Part shown: positions 1 to 8,951 of the stretch, piece by piece
How the letters are laid out: each line of letters starts with the position of its first letter
How positions within the stretch are numbered: position 1 is the stretch's first letter
From: Leucobacter chromiireducens
Lineage (GTDB): Bacteria > Actinomycetota > Actinomycetes > Actinomycetales > Microbacteriaceae
Direction: 5' to 3'
NCBI RefSeq assembly: GCF_003917135.1
Contig: NZ_RPDI01000002.1
Coordinates: 1-64,000 of the forward strand
DNA: 64,000 nucleotides
Notes under the pieces: model-generated
The model's database searches: none
Seen by the model: only the letters and a program-made list of their open reading frames with translations
What the model was told of the DNA's origin: nothing
Translations under genes and position numbers: made by a program

Positions 1-31
1 CAGGGGCCTTTCGTCATTCTCGGGCACACAC

Positions 32-37
32 TAGATT
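32..37 (+). promoter_or_regulatory. candidate -10 hexamer for glsA
   Basis: TAGATT lies 18 nt before the glutaminase ATG at 56, which would put transcription start near 44. A small CCGG-AAAA-CCGG hairpin (42-53) follows in the short leader. No convincing Shine-Dalgarno sequence is visible before the ATG. No good -35 element was found. Confidence 0.35.
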
Positions 38-55
38 CTTGCCGGAAAACCGGAC

Positions 56-1162
56 ATGCTGATGCTCAGTACACCACACCTGACGACGCGCTTCCCTGGC
101 GCACCGCCAGCCTCACGGATGGGGGCCCGCGTGTTCGAAGCACACGTGCAAGACATTGCCCAGGAAGCGTTCACCGGCTCGCTGCCGGGAGACGCCCGCG
201 TCGACGCGCTCGTCGTCGCGGCGCACGAGCGCTATCGCGACCATGCGGACGGCGCCGTCGCCGACTACATCCCGATCCTCAGTGAGGCAGATCCCGCCTG
301 GTTCGGGATCACGCTCGCCGGTGTCGACGGCACCCTCCACAGCGTGGGGGACACCGCGGTCAGCTTCTCGATCCAGTCGATCTCGAAGGCATTCATCTTC
401 GCGCTCGCCTGCGATGCTCGGGGCCACGAGTTCGTGCACGACCGCATCGGCGTGAACAACACCGGGCTCGCCTTCAACTCGGTGGTGGCCATCGAACTCA
501 ACGACGGCAGCCCCATGAATCCGATGGTCAACGCGGGCGCCATCGCCACCACGGCGCTGCTGCCGGGCGATTCCTCCGATGCGCTTTGGGAGAGCGTGCG
601 CGGCGGCCTGTCGCGGTTCGCGGGACGCGAGCTCGACATTGACGCCGAGGTCTACGGCTCGGAGGCGGAGACGAACCACCGCAACCGCGCGATCGCCACC
701 CTGCTCCAGAGCTACGGCAGGCTCGATCGGGATCCGCTCGCGGCGGTCGACGTCTACACGCGGCAGTGCGCGATCGCCGTCAGCGCCGCCGACCTCGCCG
801 TGATGGGCGCGACGCTCGCCGACGGCGGCGTCAACCCGGTGACCGGCGAGCGCGTCGTCTCGGCGGAGGCCGCACGCGACACGCTCGCGGTCCTTGCCGG
901 TTGCGGCATGTACGAGCGTTCGGGGGAGTGGCTGTTCGAGATCGGGATCCCCGCGAAGTCCGGCGTCTCCGGCGGCATCGTCGCCATCTCGCCAGGCAAG
1001 GGGGCGCTCGGCACGTTCTCGCCCCCGCTCGACAGCGCCGGAACGAGTATTCGCGGCCAGCGCGCGTGCGCGTATCTCTCGCGTGCGCTCGGCCTCAACC
1101 TGTTTGCCTCAGCCCCCGTGCACGGACGCACCGGGGCGGCGTCGACGCCGAAGGGAAGTTGA
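56..1162 (+). CDS. glsA: glutaminase (serine-dependent beta-lactamase fold)
   Basis: Hydrolyses L-glutamine to glutamate and ammonia in the cytoplasm. The 368-residue product carries the family's SxxK catalytic pair (Ser108, Lys111, in SISK) inside a conserved GDT-V-FSIQSISKAF block. It also has the NPMVNAGAIA segment around 155-164, and a Gly-rich GVSGGIVAISPGKGALG stretch near the C-terminus. It is longer than the usual ~310 residues because of about 40 extra N-terminal residues. In-frame ATGs at 62 and at residue 22 are alternative starts; ATG 56 is kept because the first part of the frame shows no stop and no better ribosome site was seen. The MFS exporter gene follows after 2 nt, so the two are probably co-transcribed. 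Confidence 0.9.
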   Translation: MLMLSTPHLTTRFPGAPPASRMGARVFEAHVQDIAQEAFTGSLPGDARVDALVVAAHERYRDHADGAVADYIPILSEADPAWFGITLAGVDGTLHSVGDTAVSFSIQSISKAFIFALACDARGHEFVHDRIGVNNTGLAFNSVVAIELNDGSPMNPMVNAGAIATTALLPGDSSDALWESVRGGLSRFAGRELDIDAEVYGSEAETNHRNRAIATLLQSYGRLDRDPLAAVDVYTRQCAIAVSAADLAVMGATLADGGVNPVTGERVVSAEAARDTLAVLAGCGMYERSGEWLFEIGIPAKSGVSGGIVAISPGKGALGTFSPPLDSAGTSIRGQRACAYLSRALGLNLFASAPVHGRTGAASTPKGS

Positions 1163-1164
1163 CC

Positions 1165-2826
1165 ATGTCCACTGCGAATCACCGTGCCACCGCCCCCGAC
1201 ACCGTCCGCGGCATCGCCGCAGCAGACGCGGAGCGCCGATCCTGGGGGCCGATGGTGGGGCTCTTCCTCGCCCAGGTCCTCATGTCCTTCAACGTCGCCG
1301 CGCTCCCGATCTCCCTCGGGGGCATGGTGCAGGACTTCGGGGTGCCGCCGACGGTCGCGAGCTCGACGATCGTGATGTACGGCGTCGCCGTCGCCGCCCT
1401 CGTCATGACCGGCGCGAAGCTGGGGCAGCGGGTCGGCTGGGTCGCCATCTTCCGCGTGGTGGTGATCGTGTTCGCCGTCTCATCGCTCATGATGATCCTC
1501 TCGACGAGCGTGGGCTGGGCGATCGGCGGTCAGGTGCTCGCCGGCGCTGCGGCCGCGATCATCGTGCCGGCGCTCGTGGCACTGATCGCCGAGAACTATC
1601 GGGGTGAGCAGCAGGCCACCGCCGTCGGTTCGCTCGGCTCCGCCCGCGCGTTCTCCGGCATGAGCGCGTTCCTGATCGGTGGCACGCTGGGCACGCTCAT
1701 CGGCTGGCGCCCCATCTTCATGATCACCCTCGCGATCGCCGCGGCGGTGTTCATTCTGAGCTTCACGCTCCGCTCCGATCGCGGGGATCCGACCGTCAAG
1801 ATCGATCTGCTCGCGTCCGGCCTCATCGGCGCCGCGATCGTGCTCCTCACGCTCGGCTTCAACAACCTGAACGGGTGGGGGATCCTGTTCGCGAAGGACG
1901 CCGCCCCGTTCTCGCTCCTCGGCTTCTCTCCCGCCCCCGTGTTCGTGGTGGTCGGGGTGATCCTCGGCCAGCTCTTCTTCGTGCGGACCAGGCAGCGTAA
2001 GGCGCAGGGGCGCGTGCCGCTCGTCGACCTCGATGTGCTGCGTCACCCGACGGAGCGCGCCGCGGTGTACGCGATGTTCGTGATCGTCGCGATGGAAGCC
2101 GCGGTGAACTTCACGGTCCCGACCTACATTCAGGTCGTACAGGGGCGCACCCCGTTCGACACCTCGCTCGCGATGATGCCGTTCAACCTCACCGTGTTCA
2201 TCACCGCGACCCTGATCGTGCGCTTCTACCGGCGGTTCCCGCCGCGCACCATCGCGCTCTTCGCGTTCGGGCTCACCACGGCCGCGCTGCTCTGGCTCGC
2301 GCTCGTCGTGACCAACAACTGGGAGACCTTCCCGACGATCATCGGCCTCATCGCGTTCGGGATCGGCCAGGGCGCACTCGTCACGCTCGTGTTCAATGTG
2401 CTCGTGACGGCCGCGCCGAAGGAACTCGCCGGCGACGTCGGCTCGATCCGCGGCACGACCCAGAACCTCGCCTCCGCGGTGGGAACGGCGGTCATGGGCG
2501 CGCTCCTCGTCACCACGCTGAGCTTCGGCGTGACCCAGGCCGTGTCGGATCAGCCCAAGCTCCCGGAGTCGCTCACCGCCCAGGTCGACCTGGGGAACGT
2601 GAACTTCGTGAGCAACGACGATCTCCGCGCGCTCCTCGCCGAGACGACGGCCTCGCCCGCGCAGGTGGACGCGGCGGTTGCGCTCAACGAGGAGCAGCGC
2701 CTGCGCACGCTGAAGCTGGGCTTCCTGATCCTCGCGGGGGTCAGCGCGGTCGCCGCGCTTCCCGCGTCGCGGCTGCCCAGGTACCGGCCCGAGGAGATCC
2801 CGGACGGCAGCCCGGACACCCCCTAA
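1165..2826 (+). CDS. MFS transporter, DHA2-like (about 14 transmembrane helices)
   Basis: Probable proton-coupled exporter in the cytoplasmic membrane, 553 residues. The hydrophobic profile runs the whole length, with a cytoplasmic N-terminal ~25 residues and a loop after helix 12 containing a TAQVDLGNVNFVSNDDLR segment. The size and the paired central helices fit the 14-helix drug/proton antiporter branch rather than 12-helix carriers. The start is the ATG 2 nt after the glsA stop, with GAAGGGAAG as ribosome-binding site; the frame is open further upstream but only as an overlap of glsA. Co-transcription with a glutaminase could mean an acid-resistance or glutamate/amine export role, but the substrate cannot be read from the sequence. 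Confidence 0.82.
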   Translation: MSTANHRATAPDTVRGIAAADAERRSWGPMVGLFLAQVLMSFNVAALPISLGGMVQDFGVPPTVASSTIVMYGVAVAALVMTGAKLGQRVGWVAIFRVVVIVFAVSSLMMILSTSVGWAIGGQVLAGAAAAIIVPALVALIAENYRGEQQATAVGSLGSARAFSGMSAFLIGGTLGTLIGWRPIFMITLAIAAAVFILSFTLRSDRGDPTVKIDLLASGLIGAAIVLLTLGFNNLNGWGILFAKDAAPFSLLGFSPAPVFVVVGVILGQLFFVRTRQRKAQGRVPLVDLDVLRHPTERAAVYAMFVIVAMEAAVNFTVPTYIQVVQGRTPFDTSLAMMPFNLTVFITATLIVRFYRRFPPRTIALFAFGLTTAALLWLALVVTNNWETFPTIIGLIAFGIGQGALVTLVFNVLVTAAPKELAGDVGSIRGTTQNLASAVGTAVMGALLVTTLSFGVTQAVSDQPKLPESLTAQVDLGNVNFVSNDDLRALLAETTASPAQVDAAVALNEEQRLRTLKLGFLILAGVSAVAALPASRLPRYRPEEIPDGSPDTP

Positions 2827-2917
2827 CAGGCTGCGGCCCCGGCGCCGGCCGGTTTCGCGCTCCGCTGATTTTTGGGTCCCGCCGCCCGGTGTCGGGATCT
2901 CACAGTTCGGGTTCCGA

Positions 2918-2923
2918 TAGGAT
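2918..2923 (+). promoter_or_regulatory. candidate -10 hexamer of the mrp operon
   Basis: TAGGAT lies in the 145-bp gap between the MFS gene and mrpA, 49 nt before the mrpA ATG. No good -35 was recognised. The gap also holds a GC-rich CCGGCGCCGG palindrome just after the MFS stop (2839-2848) without a T-run. Confidence 0.3.
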
Positions 2924-2971
2924 ATTTCCGAACACCACACGACGACCGAACACGATGGAAGCGGGCCGCCA

Positions 2972-5863
2972 ATGGGAGCGATGACGAGTGTGCTTGTCAT
3001 CCTCGCTCTCGTAGCCGTCATTGCATACCCACTTGTTCGGCGCTTCGGGCGCAACGCCTTCTTCGGCCTTGCCGCGGTGCTCGGCGCCGCGTTCGCGGGG
3101 ATCCTCGTGCTCGCGCAGCCGGTGCTCGGCGGGAGCGTGGTCACCGAATCCGTGCCGTGGGTGCCCCAGCTGGACCTCACGCTGACGTTCCGCCTTGACA
3201 CGCTGTCGCTGCTGTTCGCGCTGCTCGTCACCGGCGCCGGGGCGCTCGTGCTCGTCTACTGCGCGCGCTACTTCGACGAGGGCGAGGCCGGCCTCCCGCG
3301 CTTCGCCTCCGTGTTCATGGGCTTCGCGACCTCAATGCTGGGGCTCGTGCTCGCCGACGACGTCTTCCTCCTCTTCGTGTTCTGGGAGGGGACGACCATC
3401 TTCTCCTTCCTGCTGATCGGCCACGTGACGAGGCTCCGCACCTCGAACGCTGCGGCGCTGCAGGCGCTCATCGTCACGACGCTCGGTGGGCTGGCCATGC
3501 TGGTCGGCTTCGTGATCCTCGCGAACGCCGCGGGGAGCTCGCTCCTCTCCGACATCGTCGCTGCAGCCCCCACCGGCCCGGCCGCGCACACCGCGGTGTT
3601 CCTCGTGCTCGCCGGCGCGCTGTCGAAATCCGCGATCTTCCCGTTCCACTTCTGGCTGCCCGGTGCAATGGCCGCGCCGACCCCGGTGAGCGCGTACCTC
3701 CACGCCGCCGCGATGGTGAAGGCCGGCGTGTACCTCATCGCGCGCATGAACCCCGGCTTCGCCGAGGTCGCGGGGTACCGCGAGACCCTCGTCATCCTCG
3801 GCGCCATCACGATGCTCAACGGCGGGATCCGCGCGCTGAAGCAGTTCGACATCAAGCTGATCGTTGCCCACGGCACCGTGAGCCAGCTCGGCCTGCTCGT
3901 CATGGTGTTTGGTGTTGGCGACCCGCGCGCCAGCTTCGCCGGTCTCGTGCTGCTTTTTGCGCACGCACTCGCGAAAGCCCCGCTCTTCCTCGCGGTTGGC
4001 GCGATCGATCACGCGGCGGGAACGCGAGACCTGCGGCGGCTGAGCGGGCTCGGGCGGCAGCTGCCCGCGCTGAGCGTGATCACGATCGTCGCTGCGGCGT
4101 CGATGGCCGGCGTGCCGCCGTTCGTCGGCTTCGTCGCGAAGGAGGCGGCGTTCACCGAGCTGCTCGAGCTCGCGCATGAGCAGCCGCTCGCGGCCGTCGC
4201 GTTTGGCGTCGCGGTCGTGGGCAGCATCCTCACCGTCGCGTACATGGCCCGGTTCCTGTGGGGCGCGTTCGCGCGGAAGCCGGACGTCGCCGACTGCGGG
4301 CTCGCGCATCGCCCCGATCTCGTGTCGCTCCTCGTCCCCGCGGTCTTTGTGTTGCTGACCGTGCTCGGCGGCGTCTTCGCCCCCGCGGCCGACGGCGTGT
4401 TCCAGGGCACGGTGACGGGCGACGACGCCCCCGAGCACCTGGCACTGTGGCACGGCTTCACGCCGGCGCTTGCGGCCTCCGCGGTGGTGCTCGTGCTCGG
4501 CCTCCTGCTCGGGAGATTCGTATCCCGCCCGGGGCTCCGCGTGCCGGCGCTCCCGGACCGCTTCTCCGCGTCACACGCGTACTGGCTGGTGACGCACCGG
4601 GTGGACAGCATCGCGGTGCGCGTCACCTCGATCACGCAGCGAGGCTCGCTGCCGTTCTACCTCGCCGTGATCCTGATCGTGCTCGTGCTCACGCTGGGTG
4701 GCGCGATCCTCACGACCGCCGAGTGGCCGGCCGAACTGACCCTCGTCACCTCGCCCGTCCAGGTGCCGATCGCGATCATCATGATCGTCGCAGCACTGTT
4801 CAGCCTGCGCGCGCGCACCCGCTTCCAATCCGTGGTGCTCGTCGGCGTGACCGGCTACGGCATGGCCGCGATCTTCGCGATGCACGGCGCGCCGGATCTC
4901 GCGCTCACCCAGGCGCTCGTCGAAACCGTGACCCTCATCGCCTTCGTGCTCGTCATCCGTCGCCTGCCGCAGCGCATCGGCTCCCCGCCAACGAAGCGCG
5001 TGCGCTGGGGCCGGGCGCTCATCGGCGTCTCGGTCGGGCTCGTGATCGGGGCGTTCGCGGTGATCGCGCTCGGCTCTCGGATCGCCGAGCCGATCTCGCT
5101 GCAGCTGCCCGAGATGGCGTACGCCGGCGGGCACGGTACGAACACCGTGAACGTGATGCTCGTCGACATCCGCGGCTGGGACACCATGGGCGAGCTCTCG
5201 GTCATCCTCGCCGCCGCAACCGGCGTCGCCTCGCTCGTGTTCCTGAACACCCGCGCCGATCTGCGCCCCAAGCTCAGCCGCCGCGACGCACGGAGCCAGG
5301 CGCAGAAGCACCTGCTGCACGTTGCCGACCCGAGCCACCCGGCAAGCCGGGTGTCCTGGCTGCTCGCCGGTCGGCAGCTGAACCCGGCGCGCCGCTCGAT
5401 CCTGCTCGAGGTGGTCGTCCGACTCATCTTCCACGCGCTGATCATCCTGTCGCTGTACCTCCTGCTCACCGGGCACAACACCCCGGGTGGCGGCTTCGCA
5501 GGCGGCCTCGTCGCCGGGCTCGCCCTCGTGGCGCGCTACCTCGCGGGTGGCCGGCACGAGCTCGGGGCCACCGTGCCCCTCGACGCCGGCCGCATCCTCG
5601 GCGTCGGTCTCGCGCTCGCCGTGTCGATGGCGATCCTCCCCATGTTCTTCGGGCAGTCCGCGCTCGCCTCGGCCTGGATCGACGTCGATCTCGGCCCGTT
5701 CGGGACGCTGCCGCTCGTCACCTCGACGCTCTTCGACATCGGCGTGTACCTCGTGGTCTTCGGCCTGATCCTTGACGTGCTGCGCAGCCTGGGCGCCGAG
5801 ATCGATGAACACGAGGAAGCGGAGGCGAACGCGTTCGTTGACGAGGAGGTGACCCGCTCATGA
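2972..5863 (+). CDS. mrpA: Mrp-type Na+/H+ antiporter subunit A fused to subunit B
   Basis: Largest membrane subunit of the multi-subunit cation/proton antiporter (Mrp/Mnh/Sha), related to complex I subunit NuoL; 963 residues. The N-terminal ~470 residues form the proton-conducting antiporter domain (KSAIFPFHFWLPGAMAAPTP and the VKAGVYLIARMNP region are visible). A DUF4040-like helical part follows. From about residue 800 there is an MrpB/MnhB domain with the hallmark TGHNTPGGGFAGGL near 834. No separate mrpB follows, so B is fused here, as is common in actinobacteria. ATG 2972 has GGAAG 10 nt upstream; ATG 2981 is an alternative. The stop overlaps mrpC by 4 nt (ATGA). Confidence 0.93.
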   Translation: MGAMTSVLVILALVAVIAYPLVRRFGRNAFFGLAAVLGAAFAGILVLAQPVLGGSVVTESVPWVPQLDLTLTFRLDTLSLLFALLVTGAGALVLVYCARYFDEGEAGLPRFASVFMGFATSMLGLVLADDVFLLFVFWEGTTIFSFLLIGHVTRLRTSNAAALQALIVTTLGGLAMLVGFVILANAAGSSLLSDIVAAAPTGPAAHTAVFLVLAGALSKSAIFPFHFWLPGAMAAPTPVSAYLHAAAMVKAGVYLIARMNPGFAEVAGYRETLVILGAITMLNGGIRALKQFDIKLIVAHGTVSQLGLLVMVFGVGDPRASFAGLVLLFAHALAKAPLFLAVGAIDHAAGTRDLRRLSGLGRQLPALSVITIVAAASMAGVPPFVGFVAKEAAFTELLELAHEQPLAAVAFGVAVVGSILTVAYMARFLWGAFARKPDVADCGLAHRPDLVSLLVPAVFVLLTVLGGVFAPAADGVFQGTVTGDDAPEHLALWHGFTPALAASAVVLVLGLLLGRFVSRPGLRVPALPDRFSASHAYWLVTHRVDSIAVRVTSITQRGSLPFYLAVILIVLVLTLGGAILTTAEWPAELTLVTSPVQVPIAIIMIVAALFSLRARTRFQSVVLVGVTGYGMAAIFAMHGAPDLALTQALVETVTLIAFVLVIRRLPQRIGSPPTKRVRWGRALIGVSVGLVIGAFAVIALGSRIAEPISLQLPEMAYAGGHGTNTVNVMLVDIRGWDTMGELSVILAAATGVASLVFLNTRADLRPKLSRRDARSQAQKHLLHVADPSHPASRVSWLLAGRQLNPARRSILLEVVVRLIFHALIILSLYLLLTGHNTPGGGFAGGLVAGLALVARYLAGGRHELGATVPLDAGRILGVGLALAVSMAILPMFFGQSALASAWIDVDLGPFGTLPLVTSTLFDIGVYLVVFGLILDVLRSLGAEIDEHEEAEANAFVDEEVTRS

Positions 5864-6426
5864 CGATGCCGCTGGTACTTGTTGCGGTCATGGTGGTGCT
5901 GTACGCCTGCGGGGTGTACCTCATGCTCGACCGCACCCTGACGCGTCTGCTGCTCGGCTTCCTGCTGGTCGGCAACGCGACGAACCTCCTGATCTTCCTC
6001 ATGTCCGGCTCCTTCGGCACCGCGCCGCTCGTCGGGGCTGGCCCGGCAGACGAGATGAGCGATCCGCTCCCGCAGGCGTTCATCCTGACGGCGATCGTGA
6101 TCACCTTCGGCGTGAGCGCGTTCCTGCTCGCGCTCATCTACCGCTCGTGGCGCCTTGCGCAGGACCGCACCGACACCGTTCGCGACGACGACAGTGATCT
6201 CGAACTCGCCGACGCCGACGAGCTGAGCTCCGACGAGGTCACCGAGGAGGACCTGGCGGATACCCCCGACTACACGGACGACGACGACCTCACCGAGGAC
6301 GGGCAGGCCGTCGCGGTCCCCGTGCCGATCCCCGGCGTCGACGTGCGCCCCGTCGACGTGCGCCCGCTCGACGAGCCGGGCGCCGGCCCGGGCGATGAGG
6401 CCACCACAGGGGAGGGCCGCCCATGA
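5860..6426 (+). CDS. mrpC: Mrp-type Na+/H+ antiporter subunit C
   Basis: Small membrane subunit related to NuoK; 188 residues. The first ~105 residues hold three transmembrane helices typical of MnhC (DRTLTRLLLGFLLVGNATNL, and QAFILTAIVITFGVSAFLLA). The remaining ~80 residues are a strongly acidic, Asp/Glu-rich and then Pro/Val-rich cytosolic tail (DDDSDLELADADE, TDDDDLTEDG, VDVRPVDVRP). Subunits without such a tail are about 110-130 residues, so the tail is an extension. Translational coupling is likely at both ends: ATGA overlaps with mrpA and with mrpD. Confidence 0.9.
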   Translation: MTMPLVLVAVMVVLYACGVYLMLDRTLTRLLLGFLLVGNATNLLIFLMSGSFGTAPLVGAGPADEMSDPLPQAFILTAIVITFGVSAFLLALIYRSWRLAQDRTDTVRDDDSDLELADADELSSDEVTEEDLADTPDYTDDDDLTEDGQAVAVPVPIPGVDVRPVDVRPLDEPGAGPGDEATTGEGRP

Positions 6427-8087
6427 CCGCGCTCGTTCCCCTTGTCGTCCTGATCCCGCTCGCGAGCGCCGCGCTCGCCCTCGCGGTGCCCGGTCACCGG
6501 CGGCTGCAGCAGGGCATCACGCTGGTCGCCCTGAGCTCCGTGCTGGTGCTGAGCGGCACGCTCATGTGGCTCGTTGACGCCAACGGCGCGCTCGTGATGG
6601 AGGTGGGCGGCTGGGCCGCGCCGTTCGGGATCGCCCTCGTGGTCGATCGCGTGTCGGCGCTCATGCTCGCGGTGTCGTCGGTGGTGCTGCTCGGCGTCTT
6701 CCTCTTCTCGATCGGGCAGGGCCTCGCCGACGGCGACGAGGACACCCCGGTGTCGATCTACTACCCGACCTACCTCGTGCTGGGCGCCGGCGTCTTCAAC
6801 GCCTTCATTGCGGGCGATCTGTTCAACCTCTACGTCGGCTTCGAGATCCTGCTCGTCGCCAGCTACGTGCTCATCACGCTCGGCGGCACCGCCCAGCGGA
6901 TCCGGGCCGGCGTCACCTACGTGGTCGTGTCCCTCGTGTCCTCGGTGCTCTTCCTCGCCGCGATCGCGCTGATCTACGGCGCGACGGGCACGGTGAACAT
7001 GGCGCAGCTGACGGTGCGCATCGCCGAGCTGCCGAGCGAGGTGCAGCTGCTGCTCAACCTCATGCTGCTCATCGCGTTCGGCATCAAGGCGGCGGTGTTC
7101 CCGCTCTCGTTCTGGCTGCCCGACTCCTACCCAACGGCGCCGGCGCCCGTGACCGCCGTGTTCGCGGGGCTCCTTACGAAGGTGGGCGTCTACGCGATCA
7201 TCCGCAGCCAGACCCTGCTGTTCCCCACGTCGAGCGTTGACACGGTGCTGCTCGTGGTCGCGGGGCTCACGCTCATCGTCGGAATCCTCGGTGCGGTGTC
7301 CCAACTCGACATCAAGCGTCTGCTCTCCTTCACGCTGATCAGCCACATCGGCTACATGATCTTCGGCATCGGCATGGCGAACGCCGCGGGCTTCGGCGCG
7401 ACCATCTTCTACATCGCGCACCACATTATTGTGCAGACCACCCTGTTCCTCGCGGTGGGGCTGATGGAGCGCCACGGCGGCTCGACCTCGCTGTCGAGCC
7501 TCGGCGGCATGCTGCGCACCGCGCCGGTGATCGCGGTCCTGTTCTTCATCCCGATGCTCAACCTCGGTGGCATTCCGCCGTTCTCCGGCTTCATCGGCAA
7601 GCTCGGGCTCTTCACCGTCGCCGCCGAGCTGGCGACGCCTGGCGCGTACTGGCTGATGGGGATCGGCGCGCTCGTGTCCCTCCTCACCCTGTACGCACTC
7701 GCGCGTGCCTGGGTGTTCGCGTTCTGGCGTCCGCGCCGCCGCGCCGAGGCCGAGACCCGCAGCACCCGGAAGCCGAGCACCGAGGCGATGATGCTCCGCG
7801 AGCGCGAGGAGGCGCTCTTCGAGCAGCTGCACGACGCGCCGGACGCGTCCCCGCAGCAGGAGCAGAAGGAGATCCCGCGCCTCATGATTGCCGCGACCGC
7901 CGGGATGGTGGTGGTGAGCGTCGGGCTGACCGTGTTCGCCGGGCCGCTCTACGCGTACGCTGATCGTGCGGGCGAGAACATGGCAGAGCCCGGCCGCATG
8001 GTCGAGCTGGTGCTGGGGGACACGCCCGGCCAGCTGGGCGGCGGCTCGGGCACCACGAGGCCGGGAGGGGAGACCACGCATGACTGA
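6423..8087 (+). CDS. mrpD: Mrp-type Na+/H+ antiporter subunit D
   Basis: Proton-translocating subunit homologous to NuoM/NuoN; 554 residues with about 14 hydrophobic helices. Visible family features are the FNLYVGFEILLVASYVLITL stretch, KAAVFPLSFWLPDSYPTAP with the conserved lysine helix, and LSQLDIKRLL-like and FTLISHIGYM segments. A charged loop at about 440-485 (RPRRRAEAETRSTRKPS, EQKEIPR) precedes the last membrane helix, and the C-terminus is Gly/Thr-rich. The gene overlaps mrpC and mrpE, consistent with one polycistronic message and stoichiometric assembly of the complex. Confidence 0.93.
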   Translation: MTALVPLVVLIPLASAALALAVPGHRRLQQGITLVALSSVLVLSGTLMWLVDANGALVMEVGGWAAPFGIALVVDRVSALMLAVSSVVLLGVFLFSIGQGLADGDEDTPVSIYYPTYLVLGAGVFNAFIAGDLFNLYVGFEILLVASYVLITLGGTAQRIRAGVTYVVVSLVSSVLFLAAIALIYGATGTVNMAQLTVRIAELPSEVQLLLNLMLLIAFGIKAAVFPLSFWLPDSYPTAPAPVTAVFAGLLTKVGVYAIIRSQTLLFPTSSVDTVLLVVAGLTLIVGILGAVSQLDIKRLLSFTLISHIGYMIFGIGMANAAGFGATIFYIAHHIIVQTTLFLAVGLMERHGGSTSLSSLGGMLRTAPVIAVLFFIPMLNLGGIPPFSGFIGKLGLFTVAAELATPGAYWLMGIGALVSLLTLYALARAWVFAFWRPRRRAEAETRSTRKPSTEAMMLREREEALFEQLHDAPDASPQQEQKEIPRLMIAATAGMVVVSVGLTVFAGPLYAYADRAGENMAEPGRMVELVLGDTPGQLGGGSGTTRPGGETTHD

Positions 8088-8640
8088 GACCGCAACTCCC
8101 CGCGCCGCGCAGAAGATCGCGCTCGGCGTGCGCCTGCACGAGCTGCCACTGCTCGTCGGCCTCGTGACGCTCTGGATGATGCTCTGGCACGAGGTGTCAC
8201 TCCTCTCCGTCGTGAGCGGGATCGTCGTCGCGATCGTCGTGATGCGCGTGTTCTACCTGCCACCCGTTGAGCTCGCCGGCCGCTTCAACCCCTGGTACGC
8301 GCTGCGCTACCTGGGATTCTTCTTCTGGAACCTCGCGCACGCGTCCTGGCAGGTCGCCTACCTCGCCGTGCGGCCGGGGCCAACGCCGCCGACCGCGATC
8401 ATCGCGGTGAAGCTCGCCACGCGCAACGACTTCATCCTCACCATGGTGGGGCTCACGATCTCGCTGATCCCCGGCTCGCTCGTCGCCGAGGTCGACCGTT
8501 TCGAGTCCACCCTGTACCTGCACGTCCTGAACACGCCAACGCAGCGCGCGATCACGAAGATGCGTCGCGACGTGCGGCACATCGAGCGCCTGCTGATCCT
8601 CACGCTCGGGTCGAAGCAGGAGATCGGAGCGCTGCGATGA
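8080..8640 (+). CDS. mrpE: Mrp-type Na+/H+ antiporter subunit E
   Basis: Subunit needed for assembly of the Mrp complex; 186 residues. Two N-terminal hydrophobic helices (LPLLVGLVTLWMMLWHEVSL, VVSGIVVAIVVMRVFYLPP) are followed by a cytosolic domain. That domain carries the MnhE pattern of a long amphipathic stretch, LTMVGLTISLIPGSLV and ESTLYLHVLNTP. The start is the ATG at 8080, with GGGAGGGGAG just upstream, overlapping the end of mrpD by 8 nt. A longer upstream reading would run through mrpD and is rejected. The stop overlaps mrpF (ATGA). Confidence 0.9.
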   Translation: MTETATPRAAQKIALGVRLHELPLLVGLVTLWMMLWHEVSLLSVVSGIVVAIVVMRVFYLPPVELAGRFNPWYALRYLGFFFWNLAHASWQVAYLAVRPGPTPPTAIIAVKLATRNDFILTMVGLTISLIPGSLVAEVDRFESTLYLHVLNTPTQRAITKMRRDVRHIERLLILTLGSKQEIGALR

Positions 8641-8951
8641 GCCTGGTGATGACGGTGTTGCTGATCGGCGCGGGAATCGGCCTGACCGCGACGGCGCTCG
8701 CGGCGATCGTGCGGATCGTGCGCGGTCCGACGATCCTCGACCGCATGGTGGCGTCCGACGTGCTGCTCACCACTCTCATGCTCGCGGTCGGCACGGACAT
8801 GGTGGTGCGTGGGCACACGGATTCGATCGCGCTGATGACGGTGATCGCTGCGACGGCGACGTTCGCCACGATCGTGGTTGCGCGCTTCGTGAAGCGGCGC
8901 TCGGAGCAGCCGCTGCCTGACGAGCCGAGGGAGGGGGCCGGCCATGTCTGA
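8637..8951 (+). CDS. mrpF: Mrp-type Na+/H+ antiporter subunit F
   Basis: Small three-helix membrane subunit; 104 residues. The family pattern IVRGPTILDRMVASDVL, following the first helix, is intact, and the helices around 40-80 match the MnhF/MrpF family length of about 90-100. A basic then acidic C-terminal tail (RFVKRRSEQPLPDEPREG) ends the protein. It overlaps mrpE by 4 nt and mrpG by 8 nt. Confidence 0.9.
   Translation: MSLVMTVLLIGAGIGLTATALAAIVRIVRGPTILDRMVASDVLLTTLMLAVGTDMVVRGHTDSIALMTVIAATATFATIVVARFVKRRSEQPLPDEPREGAGHV

Noticed and set aside
6270-8081. 600-codon open frame on the minus strand across mrpD
   Set aside because: Its translation is rich in Arg, His, Glu and Asp without any fold-like pattern and lies opposite a certain mrpD. 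It is a composition shadow.
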